IMG/VR virus record: IMGVR_UViG_3300017593_000150 | Location: 43,190-107,189 of that record | DNA: 64,000 bases | Reading direction: 5' to 3' (one strand) | Origin: a virus | Shown: positions 41,603 through 50,781 of the stretch, piece after piece | Layout of the letters: the number at the start of each line of letters is the position of its first letter | Numbering within the stretch: the stretch's first letter is position 1 | The notes under the pieces: generated by a model | Seen by the model: the letters and a program-made list of their open reading frames with translations, nothing else | The model's database searches: none | Told to the model about the DNA's origin: nothing | Position numbers and translations under genes: made by a program

Positions 41603-42466
41603 CTATTTATTCATCAACTTATTGAGCAAAGCTTGCATTTTCTGAGGATCAAATTGCTGGCCCGAAGAACTCTTATCAGAAGATGGTGTCTCTACTGCAG
41701 GGCTAGCCTGAGCTGGTTGATCAGGCGGAGGTGATTGAGGGGGAGCGCTAGGCGCTGGCTGCGGATTAGGAGTAGATGACTGAGTAGAAGGTGTAACCGG
41801 CTGTTGACTACCCGGGGTTCCTTCCCACGGAGGAGTAGAACCAGGCGTAGGGAGACTTTGACCAACAGAAGCCGGAGTCAGTCTCACATTCTCGTTTTGA
41901 AGTAACTCAGCTATCTCCTCAAACGGTATCTCCTCAAAGATCGTGCTCAGGTCCTTAAGGCCAGACAAGAAGGTCGGGTCAACCGGAGTTGGTTCAGGAT
42001 CCGGATACACTTGGTATTTAGTATCCTTAGCCCCAGTGCCTTCACGAACTATGGTGATATTTCTTCCCTGATTCACATCAGTTAGGTCACCCCACTTAGG
42101 ATCTAGAAAGTACTGATTCAGCGAACGCCATACTGTAACAGGCATACTCCACACTTGAACACCTGCTGAAGGGTTCTCTAAGTCAATCATGTTCACGAGG
42201 AACTTGTTCATTGTTTGAACCTTATCCTTCAGTACCATCGCAAAGGCCGAGTCTTGCAACATTGAACATACAATACAACCATCTCCTGTACAAAGGACAT
42301 ATCTACTACTCACCCAATGTAATCGAACGGCGTAGTAGTACACTGGAATGTCCTCACGGTAGGGCGGTAAAATCCTAATATAATTCTTCCCTGTTTTAGG
42401 TTTCCAAAAATTCCCAGAGCTAAACTTAGCAAGATCATTCTTAATTTTAGCGAGATCAACTGGCAT
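41603..42466 (-). CDS. Single-stranded DNA-binding protein (T4 gp32-like)
   Basis: A 287-residue protein with 'KNYIRILPPYRED' at the start of an OB fold and a zinc-type 'YVLCTGDGCIVCS' motif, as in phage gp32-like SSBs. The last ~90 residues are a Pro/Ser/Gln-rich linker ending in a short helix, instead of the usual acidic tail. It lies between the polymerase and recA genes. Strong ribosome site AAAGGAGG. Confidence 0.75.
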   Translation of the reverse strand: MPVDLAKIKNDLAKFSSGNFWKPKTGKNYIRILPPYREDIPVYYYAVRLHWVSSRYVLCTGDGCIVCSMLQDSAFAMVLKDKVQTMNKFLVNMIDLENPSAGVQVWSMPVTVWRSLNQYFLDPKWGDLTDVNQGRNITIVREGTGAKDTKYQVYPDPEPTPVDPTFLSGLKDLSTIFEEIPFEEIAELLQNENVRLTPASVGQSLPTPGSTPPWEGTPGSQQPVTPSTQSSTPNPQPAPSAPPQSPPPDQPAQASPAVETPSSDKSSSGQQFDPQKMQALLNKLMNK

Positions 42467-42535
42467 AACAAACCTCCTTTTGTAAAAAAATTAACATCGA
42501 CCATCTATTGTACTTCTTCTAGGAAAAAGCCTAAA

Positions 42536-45500
42536 CTACTCTTCAAACAAATGATCACCTCCTTTCCAACAATCCCCAACTTCAATTTCAACCGGGATCA
42601 CTAAATCTGTATTAGCCACAGGGCGCGTGTACAACTCCTGAATTAAACCAACAACTTCATCCAAAACACTCTCATGAACTTCCACCATTATAGCATCATG
42701 AAGTTGGATTATCACTCTCGCATCTAGCCCGCGTTCGTTAAAAATCATTTGGAGCATCCAAAGCGTCTGATTAGTATGATCTGCGACAGTACTATTATGA
42801 ACCAAATAACCTTGGCACACGTAGTAGGGTCGCGGGCCTTGTACGGTTAAATCGTACATCTCTACAACCCGGCCTGTACTCCTAACTTGAGTAACTTCGA
42901 AAAAGGTGGACTTGAAGAAAAGATCGAGTTCGTTTCGTTCCTCGGGACTAAACAGAGACCTAAACCTTGTATACAACTCTCGAGCATGGTCATATGATAA
43001 ACTCTTCTCCTGTATCAGTCTACGAAGTTGAACTTGTTCTGTCTCAGAAAGGCCTCGAGAAGGTAGATGTCGGAAAACCTTAGAAAGGTACAAGTAAGCC
43101 GTTTCAGGAAGCGGAGACCCTCCTTTCAAACCTCTCTTTCTGATCTTAGGAAGCGCGTCTCTCTTTACTAGAACAGGTTTATAAAAAGAAACATTCCCTT
43201 TCACAGTATTAACTTTAGGCAAAAATGAATCTTCTAGCTCCTTCAATTTATTATTCAGGGTATTCACCTCAGGAACTACTAACAGCTCCCCTTTTTGCAA
43301 ATCTCGGACAAACCGTTCTTGAATCCCGTCCTTTGTTAGTACTAACACGCGATGATCGCCGCTTGCGTATAGTGGTGGTCCAAAAGAAGTAGTAATCTCT
43401 ACTTCTTCCTTCCAACGAGGTCCTTGTAGAACGGCAGGAGTGAACTCCTTGCTGTCAAAAACTCTAACTCCGTCACACTCTTCAACCGGTATGTAACCAT
43501 ACTCTGTTAGAACAAGAGAACCCTTACACACGCATTGCGGAAGAAAATTCAGGGCTTGTCTTTCCCACACAGGCATAAACGCACAATCTCGAGGAAAGAT
43601 GCGCGTCCTTCCAAAAACATTTCGAAGTTCTCGCTGCTCCCGAGCGGTTTGTACGGCGTAGTCCAAAAACGTTGGAATCTCAGGATAGGCTTCAAACAAC
43701 GAGTCAACGATTCTTTGTGCCTCTTCTAGTGAAAGCTTGAACTGATCAGCCATGCTACGCGCCCCGCGGCCGTAGCTGATACCATAAACGGCAAACTTTG
43801 CCAGTTTCCGTTCAATATCTCCTTTCTTAACCTTTTTCTTAAATATCCGCTCTGCCGTTTGAATATGAAAATCTTCACCCGAGTTTAACTGGTCGAGCAT
43901 GGTCTTACACCTTGCATACCACGCGAGAGCATACAATTCAGCACTGTTCAAATCTGCCTCTATGAACTTGTACCCCTTAGGTACAGTGAAAATAGATCTA
44001 ACTGCGGATTTAGGAATTGTCTGAATAGGAGGGTCTGCAGCACTTAATCTACCGGTCACAGTACCGGTAACTTTAAAATCTGGGTGTACTCTCCCATCAT
44101 TTTCAACAAACTTCCAAATCCCTCCTTTACCTCCAGAAAGGTAAGTAGAGAGTAACTTTTGACGGGCTCTGAGTTTGAGCAACGAAGTAATTACAGCGGA
44201 CTTCTTGGGATCAGAGCCTACTTTAGACTTCAGCTTCTGTAAGGTTCCCTCATCAGCCGATGCGTTTCCTGTCGGGGACCTCTTCACTATAGGAAACTTC
44301 AAATCAGTATACAACGCCTTAGTCAACTGTTTAAAAGATTTGTAATTGAACTCATAACCCACTGCTTGAAAAAGCTGTTGTTCGTTCTGTTGAATCTCGG
44401 ACACCACACGCTTCGTTAATTCGTCTACTCGTTTCTTATCAACAAGGATCCCTGTTAATTCAACATCGACCAAAGCGAGTTGTACCGGGAACTCAACTTT
44501 CCAGTACAGCTCCTCGTACCCTTTCTCTCGTATTTCCTCAATTTGCTTTAGGGCAATCATCCTTGTCACAATGGCGTCATGAGTTGCGTACTTGAACAAT
44601 ATTTCTTGCGGAATTTCTGCATATGACTTAATCTTATGCTCCTTCTTGAACTTCTCTAACTCTCGGTCGTACTTTGGGTAATCCAAATACAGTGTAATAA
44701 GCGTATTCAAGTCAGCAGGGAGGTTCTCGTTCAACACGTGCTGAGCAATCATGGTATCGAAGTACATGTTAGTTACACAGAACCCGTTCCTCTTCAGGAA
44801 CCGGAGGTCAAACTTGCAATTCTGGGCCACTTTACGGCATCGAGACGCAAGAATACGCTTGATGTAAGGAACAACAATCGGGTCATCCATTGGAATAGTA
44901 TACCCAACCCAATCTTCAAAAGAGAGGGAGAGACAAATGATCGACGATCTAAACGGGTTCGTATCGGTCGTCTCCAAATCGAATGACATCAGTGTGTCTT
45001 CTGGGAGTGACTCTACCAACCTTGTCAACTCCTCAAGTGCTCCAAGGGTATTGATCTGGAAAATCAACGGAGAAGGTTCTGAGTAAGCCCCTTCAACAAT
45101 TCTGGCCAACTTTCTCATATCAGCCTCGAACAGCCATCGAAGCTCGGGCTGTCTCATTACACCCGCCGGATGAATTGTGGGTAACACAGGTCCTACTTCA
45201 GTACGGAGTAGGAACCCCCTAGCGGACAGAATAGAAGTAAGCTCACCTCTAGTTACATACTCAAGAGCTTGTCCACCAAATGTAACGATCAATCTTGGGG
45301 AAATGCGTCGAAGTTCCGTATGAAGTCTGTCATAACAGAAAGTCCTCTTCACTTTAGGAACAGGAGTTAAGACCTCACAAACACAAGCATTAGTAATGTA
45401 TAAATGTTCTCCACGGGTTTCTAAAAACTTATCAAAGGTTGGAGGTCTAGTACCAAGGATAGGAATGAGAAACTTGGCTATCTCTTCTCCTGACTTTCCA

Positions 45501-45658
45501 ACAAACGGCCTTCCTTCAAAGAACTCATTAATACCCGGGCTCTGCCCAACTATACAAATAGGTGCGTGAACACTCCCTTCCGGAGGAACAAACCTAAGGG
45601 AATTCCGATATAGAGGACAGGCACGGCAATACTCAAGAATGTGTGTATGCAACTCCAT
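42536..45658 (-). CDS. UDG-exonuclease-DNA polymerase I fusion with intein
   Basis: A 1,040-residue precursor (793 after splicing). Residues 1-200: family 4-like uracil-DNA glycosylase ('CRACPLY', 'VGQSPGINEFFEGRPFVGKSG', 'IHPAGVMRQ'). Residues ~205-400: 3'-5' exonuclease ('MSFDLETTDT', 'AQNCKFDLRFLK', 'YATHDAIVT'). Then family A polymerase: motif A 'IEADLNSAELYALAWYA', motif B 'KLAKFAVYGISYGRG', motif C 'QLHDAIMVEV'. An intein lies at residues 709-955, between motifs B and C. This replicates phage DNA and can remove uracil. Good agreement with the dUTPase next to it. Confidence 0.92.
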   Translation of the reverse strand: MELHTHILEYCRACPLYRNSLRFVPPEGSVHAPICIVGQSPGINEFFEGRPFVGKSGEEIAKFLIPILGTRPPTFDKFLETRGEHLYITNACVCEVLTPVPKVKRTFCYDRLHTELRRISPRLIVTFGGQALEYVTRGELTSILSARGFLLRTEVGPVLPTIHPAGVMRQPELRWLFEADMRKLARIVEGAYSEPSPLIFQINTLGALEELTRLVESLPEDTLMSFDLETTDTNPFRSSIICLSLSFEDWVGYTIPMDDPIVVPYIKRILASRCRKVAQNCKFDLRFLKRNGFCVTNMYFDTMIAQHVLNENLPADLNTLITLYLDYPKYDRELEKFKKEHKIKSYAEIPQEILFKYATHDAIVTRMIALKQIEEIREKGYEELYWKVEFPVQLALVDVELTGILVDKKRVDELTKRVVSEIQQNEQQLFQAVGYEFNYKSFKQLTKALYTDLKFPIVKRSPTGNASADEGTLQKLKSKVGSDPKKSAVITSLLKLRARQKLLSTYLSGGKGGIWKFVENDGRVHPDFKVTGTVTGRLSAADPPIQTIPKSAVRSIFTVPKGYKFIEADLNSAELYALAWYARCKTMLDQLNSGEDFHIQTAERIFKKKVKKGDIERKLAKFAVYGISYGRGARSMADQFKLSLEEAQRIVDSLFEAYPEIPTFLDYAVQTAREQRELRNVFGRTRIFPRDCAFMPVWERQALNFLPQCVCKGSLVLTEYGYIPVEECDGVRVFDSKEFTPAVLQGPRWKEEVEITTSFGPPLYASGDHRVLVLTKDGIQERFVRDLQKGELLVVPEVNTLNNKLKELEDSFLPKVNTVKGNVSFYKPVLVKRDALPKIRKRGLKGGSPLPETAYLYLSKVFRHLPSRGLSETEQVQLRRLIQEKSLSYDHARELYTRFRSLFSPEERNELDLFFKSTFFEVTQVRSTGRVVEMYDLTVQGPRPYYVCQGYLVHNSTVADHTNQTLWMLQMIFNERGLDARVIIQLHDAIMVEVHESVLDEVVGLIQELYTRPVANTDLVIPVEIEVGDCWKGGDHLFEE
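42794..43534 (-). other. Intein in the polymerase domain
   Basis: A 247-residue in-frame insertion from Cys ('CVCKGSLVLTEYGY') to His-Asn ('YLVHN'), directly before Ser of 'STVADHTNQ'. Flanks join as NFLPQ-STVADH, restoring the conserved NF..Q polymerase helix. It is longer than the other two inteins, with an extra ~100 residues in the middle but no clear LAGLIDADG motif. Confidence 0.9.
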
Positions 45659-45685
45659 CTCAATAACCTCCTCAGTTACGGTTAA

Positions 45686-46144
45686 TTATTTGCCAGTAGA
45701 ACCAGCGCCACCGCCCCGATTGTGTAAAGAAGCGGGCAACGCATCGACTGTCACTAACTCCAAACGCTCTAGTGGTAGGATCAGCATTTGGAGGACTCGC
45801 TCACCAGTGTGTACTACTAAAGCACTGTCAGAAAGGTTAGTCACAAAAGGCTCAACAAAGTCGAGGTAACCAGGATCGTAAACAGATAAACACAGTAAAC
45901 CCTGTCGTCGCCAGGAAGACCTTGGTACAATTAAGGCAAAGTAGTTTCTTGGTAAAGCCATGCGAAAGCCGCAGTGCAACTTAACTGTTGCTTGACTAGG
46001 GATTAAGTAATCTCCGGGGGAATCACCAAGCGAAGGGGATACCGTGTGAGTAACCAAATCGTAGCCGGCGGAGAACTGCTCACCTCTACGAGGGACGTAA
46101 ATCTTATCAAGGGCCTCAATCAAAATATCCTCTGGAAACAACAT
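45686..46144 (-). CDS. dut: dUTPase (trimeric)
   Basis: A 152-residue protein with the five dUTPase motifs: 'FSAGYDL', 'VPRSSWRRQG', 'VYDPGYLDF' (motif 3 variant), 'GERVLQMLIL' and 'NRGGGAGSTG'. It lowers dUTP so that uracil is not built into phage DNA. Strong ribosome site AAAGGAGGT. Adjacent to FolE2 and the UDG-polymerase fusion. Confidence 0.85.
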   Translation of the reverse strand: MLFPEDILIEALDKIYVPRRGEQFSAGYDLVTHTVSPSLGDSPGDYLIPSQATVKLHCGFRMALPRNYFALIVPRSSWRRQGLLCLSVYDPGYLDFVEPFVTNLSDSALVVHTGERVLQMLILPLERLELVTVDALPASLHNRGGGAGSTGK

Positions 46145-46158
46145 TACCTAACCTCCTT

Positions 46159-46983
46159 TCAGTTACCTAAATAGTTAAACAGCGCAAAATTAAAATCCGA
46201 TGACCAAGCAAACGCGACAGCGTTGTGTGCATGAATACTCTCGAAATGAGTAACTTTAATCAGGTAAGGGAGCGCACGCTTTTCGAGTTCAAGACCAATC
46301 AACCGAACCATATCCTCTACAAAAACAGGGTTCAAATAAGCACGCTCTGTTACGTATTTCTCATCAACCCGCTTCAAGCATTCCCTGATTGGCGCGCTAG
46401 CGCCATTTTCGACCACACCCACTAAATCTTCAAACAGGACCTCGTTGTTGGGGGGAGTGGTAACTGTGACAGAGGCAACTGATCGCTGATTATGCGCTCC
46501 AAACTGAGAAATTTCCTTACTACAAGGACATAATGACGTGTAAGGAACGTCAACACTTATCAGTATATAATCAGGGTACCCTTTCATCCTAATACCTGTA
46601 ACTTTAACTTCAACGGGTAGAAACTGATCGATCTCACTCACAGGAGCAGTAGTAGAAACTAAATAAGTAAAAGATACCTCTACTCGTGCATTCTCGTTCT
46701 CTAATCGACCTGTAACTGCACCTAACGTGTCGGAAACGTTTTGGGTTAACAACTTCTTCTCAGAAAAGACGTCCTGAATTACCTCGTAAAAACGCGACAT
46801 ATGAACGCCTTTCACTTCCGGGTTTAAAGAACAATACACATTAAAACTTCCAAGTGTTTGCATAAATATTTCAGTAAGAGGGTAGTAAACGTAAACAGGG
46901 TACCGGATACCCTCGACTCCTACCCAAGGTAAGTAAACTTTAGGAAATCCTTCACTTCGTGATTGTACATCAGGAACGCTCAT
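46159..46983 (-). CDS. folE2: GTP cyclohydrolase FolE2 (type IB)
   Basis: A 274-residue protein with 'YLPWVGVEGIRYPVYV', the catalytic 'LCPCSKEISQFGAHNQRS' and a late 'HFESIHAHNAVAFAWS', the metal-binding regions of FolE2. It opens GTP to dihydroneopterin triphosphate, first step to preQ0 or folate. The ATG overlaps the primase stop as ATGA. With QueE and QueC it suggests a phage 7-deazaguanine pathway; QueD is not present here. Confidence 0.9.
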   Translation of the reverse strand: MSVPDVQSRSEGFPKVYLPWVGVEGIRYPVYVYYPLTEIFMQTLGSFNVYCSLNPEVKGVHMSRFYEVIQDVFSEKKLLTQNVSDTLGAVTGRLENENARVEVSFTYLVSTTAPVSEIDQFLPVEVKVTGIRMKGYPDYILISVDVPYTSLCPCSKEISQFGAHNQRSVASVTVTTPPNNEVLFEDLVGVVENGASAPIRECLKRVDEKYVTERAYLNPVFVEDMVRLIGLELEKRALPYLIKVTHFESIHAHNAVAFAWSSDFNFALFNYLGN

Positions 46984-47801
46984 GCTACCTCCTTATACAC
47001 AAATTCTCTTAAACTCATAAAAGAACCCGAGGTCACCTCCAAACACGGGGAGTCCCACAGTTGAGAAGTATCTGAAGGAGATCCGTCTAAACAGAAAACG
47101 GCGTAAGTCTTCACTAAGTAGGTCTGATAGAGTTCTACAGCTGCTCTCACTGATTCTTCCCACGAATCATCATCCCAAAATACAAGGAACTTCCTAACCC
47201 CCTTTGCTAAGAGTTGGTTAGTTACAGACGAAGAAATAAAGTGTCCAAAAACACAAACGGCCAAACCTTCCAAACGATAATAATCAAAAATACCTTCAAC
47301 AAAAATCGCAAAGTCTCCAACTAGCTTATCAGCACCTAGCAAAACCCCGTTCTTACGGAATCCCTTCTTAGTCAAATACTTCGGTGCGTCAGGTGCACTA
47401 GAAAACAGGCGAATCTGAAAATTATCCTGATCTATAGGAATCACTAAACCATAACCCTGAGTAAAGAAAACTAAGTTCACCTTCTGAAAACGATCGAGTG
47501 CGTGTTTCCTCTCAAGAAGACGATAAACTTCGGGGAATTGATCTCGAACCTCTGTCAAACTATACTCAACAAACCTACGAGGATCCCAAGTTGAAGAAGA
47601 GTCAGTGTGTCCCGAACTCAGAAATCCTCGGTAAGGAACTAAAGACTTTCGGTCCAACTCAGATGAACGACCTTTACTACCACATCGAAAACAAAGATAG
47701 CGTTTAGCTGCCCAATTTACATACAACTTCCCTTTTACATCAGGAGACTTTCCTCTATAATGGCAAAAAGGGCAATAGTATCGTTCCCATTCAGTAGTCA
47801 T
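46980..47801 (-). CDS. DNA primase (zinc-finger and Toprim)
   Basis: A 273-residue protein. N-terminal zinc finger 'YYCPFCHYRG…YLCFRCG', then a Toprim domain with 'FAIFVEGIFDYYRLEG' (acidic Glu) and 'FLVFWDDDSW' (DxD). It lays RNA primers. ATG at 47801 has GGAGAG upstream and overlaps the helicase gene by 11 nt. A short primase of the size seen in phages. Confidence 0.85.
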   Translation of the reverse strand: MTTEWERYYCPFCHYRGKSPDVKGKLYVNWAAKRYLCFRCGSKGRSSELDRKSLVPYRGFLSSGHTDSSSTWDPRRFVEYSLTEVRDQFPEVYRLLERKHALDRFQKVNLVFFTQGYGLVIPIDQDNFQIRLFSSAPDAPKYLTKKGFRKNGVLLGADKLVGDFAIFVEGIFDYYRLEGLAVCVFGHFISSSVTNQLLAKGVRKFLVFWDDDSWEESVRAAVELYQTYLVKTYAVFCLDGSPSDTSQLWDSPCLEVTSGSFMSLREFVYKEVA

Positions 47802-49173
47802 TTCTACTCTCCGGAAAGGACCGGGGTATCTTAGCCTTATCAATTTTAGTAATAGGGGGACAGTAAAAAGTAGCCGTAGGATAATGAAGCTCGACCTGGC
47901 ATCCGTAATAGGATGAGCACCTTCTTGAATAGTCAAGAGAGATATCAAAAATCCGACTGGCAAGAACTGCCGACTCGGTAAACTGAGTTAGGTCAGACAT
48001 AGTAATAACGTGATCACAATCATAAATAATCGCATAACTATGTCCAATCTGTGAACCCTTAATTCTCTCTTTAAGTCCGCTCTTTAACCGATTTGCTTCC
48101 TGCATCTTCATAGCTTCTCTAGTAGTTCGCGCAATTGTCCACAAAGCAACATTTTTCTCTTTAGCAAAATCGTGTAACCATTCAAATACATCCGTCCCTA
48201 CTGCATACAACCTTGAACGATCTGAGATGTTCTCAGATTTAATCAAATTCGCATAATCAATCAGAACTAAATCAAAAGAGTCACCAATTACATCACACAA
48301 CTGATCATACTTCGCCTCAATCGCTGAGAACGAGGCTCTCTTAGAAGGAATATCTACTAACTTAAGAGCTGCTGGAGGTCGTAAAAAATACTTTAGATAG
48401 CGTTCTATTAAAGTAGCATTCTTCGCGTAATTCTCCTCGGAAATCCGGAGCGGGGACTGCCCAAACTGATTCACTAAGGTAAGGTCGTACCGCATAGCGA
48501 CCTCAATAGCGGGCATTTCTAAAGTAAAATGAATAACCTTAACCTTCCCTACCACAAGTGCATGCGCTCCGATCCAGTTCAATAAATAAGACTTTCCCAC
48601 TTTAGGTGGCGCAATGATAAGAGCAACCTCTCCAGGCAAGACAAACCGAAAAGTCCCAAGTTCAAAAGGAGTAGGAACTCCCAAACGTTGACGAAGTGAT
48701 TGCCAGTGCTCGATCCTCTTTGAAATGTCGTCACTCAAATCAAGCACGCCAGTAGACTTCTCTAAGATTGCCAGATTCTTAAATAGAGAGGGAAGTTGAT
48801 CAACTTTACCCTTTGTGAGTAACTGGGAAGCTTTTTGCAGATACCTTTGAGCACGTCTGAATTTAACCCACTTAAGAATTTCTTCAGCAATGTACTTCCT
48901 ATCTCCTTCTTGCCAAGTACACTCAGACCACTCAGTAAAAAACTCAGAAGCCAGCTGCAACTCTTCTGGGGTTAACTTCTGCTGAGATATCTCCTTAAAG
49001 GCGTTCAAGACCACTTCAGGGTGTGGTAGGGTCTTATACTGAAGAATCAAATCTCGGATCGCTCGGAAAAGGAATTGGTAAACCGGCTGAACAAAATCTT
49101 GTTCCTCAACCATCAGGAGCAGCTCAACATCTCGTACCGTAACGAAATAAACAAGGACCCAAACTTCCTTCAT
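47791..49173 (-). CDS. Replicative DnaB-type helicase
   Basis: A 460-residue protein: helical N-terminus, then RecA-like core with Walker A 'IAPPKVGKSYLL', 'VIHFTLEMP', Walker B 'DLVLIDYANLI' and 'GSQIGHSYAIIYDCDHVI'. It unwinds the replication fork and lies directly before the primase. ATGA overlap with the preceding gene; ribosome site GGAGG. Confidence 0.85.
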   Translation of the reverse strand: MKEVWVLVYFVTVRDVELLLMVEEQDFVQPVYQFLFRAIRDLILQYKTLPHPEVVLNAFKEISQQKLTPEELQLASEFFTEWSECTWQEGDRKYIAEEILKWVKFRRAQRYLQKASQLLTKGKVDQLPSLFKNLAILEKSTGVLDLSDDISKRIEHWQSLRQRLGVPTPFELGTFRFVLPGEVALIIAPPKVGKSYLLNWIGAHALVVGKVKVIHFTLEMPAIEVAMRYDLTLVNQFGQSPLRISEENYAKNATLIERYLKYFLRPPAALKLVDIPSKRASFSAIEAKYDQLCDVIGDSFDLVLIDYANLIKSENISDRSRLYAVGTDVFEWLHDFAKEKNVALWTIARTTREAMKMQEANRLKSGLKERIKGSQIGHSYAIIYDCDHVITMSDLTQFTESAVLASRIFDISLDYSRRCSSYYGCQVELHYPTATFYCPPITKIDKAKIPRSFPESRNDY

Positions 49174-49466
49174 ACTACCTCCATAACACGTCGGAAGAAC
49201 CCAACAACGGAACTTTTACGAGAAGCGTACTGCAAAATCAACCTCCAGTCACTGAAGGAAGTCTCTCGAATTATCTCCTCGAAATAACGAGGGGCCAACT
49301 GTCGTATACCATACTCTTTCAAATAATTATTCAACCGCATTAACTGCTTAACAGACTTAAGGTTGTCAAATAACTCTATACCAAAGCGGGGATAAACTCT
49401 TCTCAATACAAAAACTAGGTCTGCAGCTAGGTCCTGGAGCTCAAGCTGGGTCAAGTACGTGAACAT
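49170..49466 (-). CDS. Small helical protein before the helicase
   Basis: A 98-residue protein from ATG 49466 ('MFTYLTQLELQDLAADLVFVL…'), overlapping the SF2 helicase gene by 26 nt. No family recognised. Its place before DnaB hints at a helicase loader or adaptor, but that is only position. Confidence 0.5.
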   Translation of the reverse strand: MFTYLTQLELQDLAADLVFVLRRVYPRFGIELFDNLKSVKQLMRLNNYLKEYGIRQLAPRYFEEIIRETSFSDWRLILQYASRKSSVVGFFRRVMEVV

Positions 49467-50781
49467 CTCCAAACCTTTTATACAAAGCAATTCTGAAATT
49501 ACCTTGTGATCGGAGAACAGGAGGGAACTGGTCCCATATATCAAAAAAAGCTAGTCGTTTACCCTCTTCAAATCGAAGACCACGTCCAATTCGTTGAATT
49601 ATAGCAATCTGAGATCTCACACATGCCGCATTTATTATCGAATAAATCGAGTGATTATCAACGCCTTCCTCAATAACACGAGTGGCAACCAAAACACCTC
49701 TTTCTAACTTCCTAGCTGCCTCCCTTTCTTCCAACCTGGACTTATAACTCACAGTCAAACTCCCAGGTATCAAACTCTTTAACTGCTCTAAATGGTTCAT
49801 TCGATGAACTAAGACCAAAACTACTTTCTGTGTACGTTGGAGCTCTAAATCACACAGTAATTTAATCAAAGCGTTACGATCCTGATCTAAAGCTACGAAC
49901 TGCTGATAGATCCAATTACTGTCTTGTAAGCGCCAACCAGGTACGGGATAACGCTTGTTTGAATACTTTAGAACGTAAAAATCAACAGGGCACAACAACT
50001 TCTCCTTCAAACCCACAGAAAGATCTGCCACATCAACCCGGTCCCCAAAGAGAACTCTCAATTTCTCATCAAGTCGATCGCTCCGACCAGAAGGAGTCGC
50101 TGTAAATCCATACCAACGAGGCGCTTCTGTATGCATCAGAGTCTGAATATAACTAGGTGCTAGCGCATGGACACACTCATCTACTAGTACCACATCAGCC
50201 TTAAAAGGAAGAGAACGTAAGCTCTGAAATGTAGCAACTACTATCTGACTATCGAACTCTTTTCGTCCTCCAAAAACGCGCCCGAACTCTAGTTGAGGCA
50301 TCCAGTCCCGTAGTCGTTCATAATTCTGTTTAGCGAGGCCCTTGTTATGGACAAGGATCAAGACTTTAGAATTGCGGAAAGCATAAACAAGGGCTCCGAT
50401 CAAGTAAGTCTTACCAATCGATGTAGGGCCCACTACAAGAGCTGATCGCTTGGAAAGAATGTTATCTAGCGCAGTTCGCTGAAATGGTTTAAGCTCGTAA
50501 GGAAGGTCATCTAAAGAGAGAGGAGTACATTCAGTAGTATCATCTTCAACTTCCAACTTGATGGAAGAAGGGAACAAACTCAGAAAGGGAGACGGGAAAT
50601 AACGATTCTCAAAGAAATACTCCTTCTTATCGGAGGACCACGAAACGTGCCGTCCCTTATGAGGTTCATACTTAATCCTCATTGAAGAAACAGGAAATGA
50701 AAGTGCGCTCTTAACTAAGTCCTTCTCAACTTCAGAAGCTTCTATTACCTCAGCAAGCGGGCCCTTAACTCTAACTTTCAT
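49441..50781 (-). CDS. SF2 DNA helicase (UvsW/DEAD-like)
   Basis: A 446-residue protein with motif I 'VVGPTSIGKTYLIG', motif II 'DVVLVDECVH', motif III 'GFTATPSG' and motif VI 'QRIGRGLRF'. This is the layout of UvsW/type III-like SF2 helicases that restart forks or resolve recombination intermediates. Strong ribosome site AAGGAGG. Confidence 0.83.
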   Translation of the reverse strand: MKVRVKGPLAEVIEASEVEKDLVKSALSFPVSSMRIKYEPHKGRHVSWSSDKKEYFFENRYFPSPFLSLFPSSIKLEVEDDTTECTPLSLDDLPYELKPFQRTALDNILSKRSALVVGPTSIGKTYLIGALVYAFRNSKVLILVHNKGLAKQNYERLRDWMPQLEFGRVFGGRKEFDSQIVVATFQSLRSLPFKADVVLVDECVHALAPSYIQTLMHTEAPRWYGFTATPSGRSDRLDEKLRVLFGDRVDVADLSVGLKEKLLCPVDFYVLKYSNKRYPVPGWRLQDSNWIYQQFVALDQDRNALIKLLCDLELQRTQKVVLVLVHRMNHLEQLKSLIPGSLTVSYKSRLEEREAARKLERGVLVATRVIEEGVDNHSIYSIINAACVRSQIAIIQRIGRGLRFEEGKRLAFFDIWDQFPPVLRSQGNFRIALYKRFGDVHVLDPA

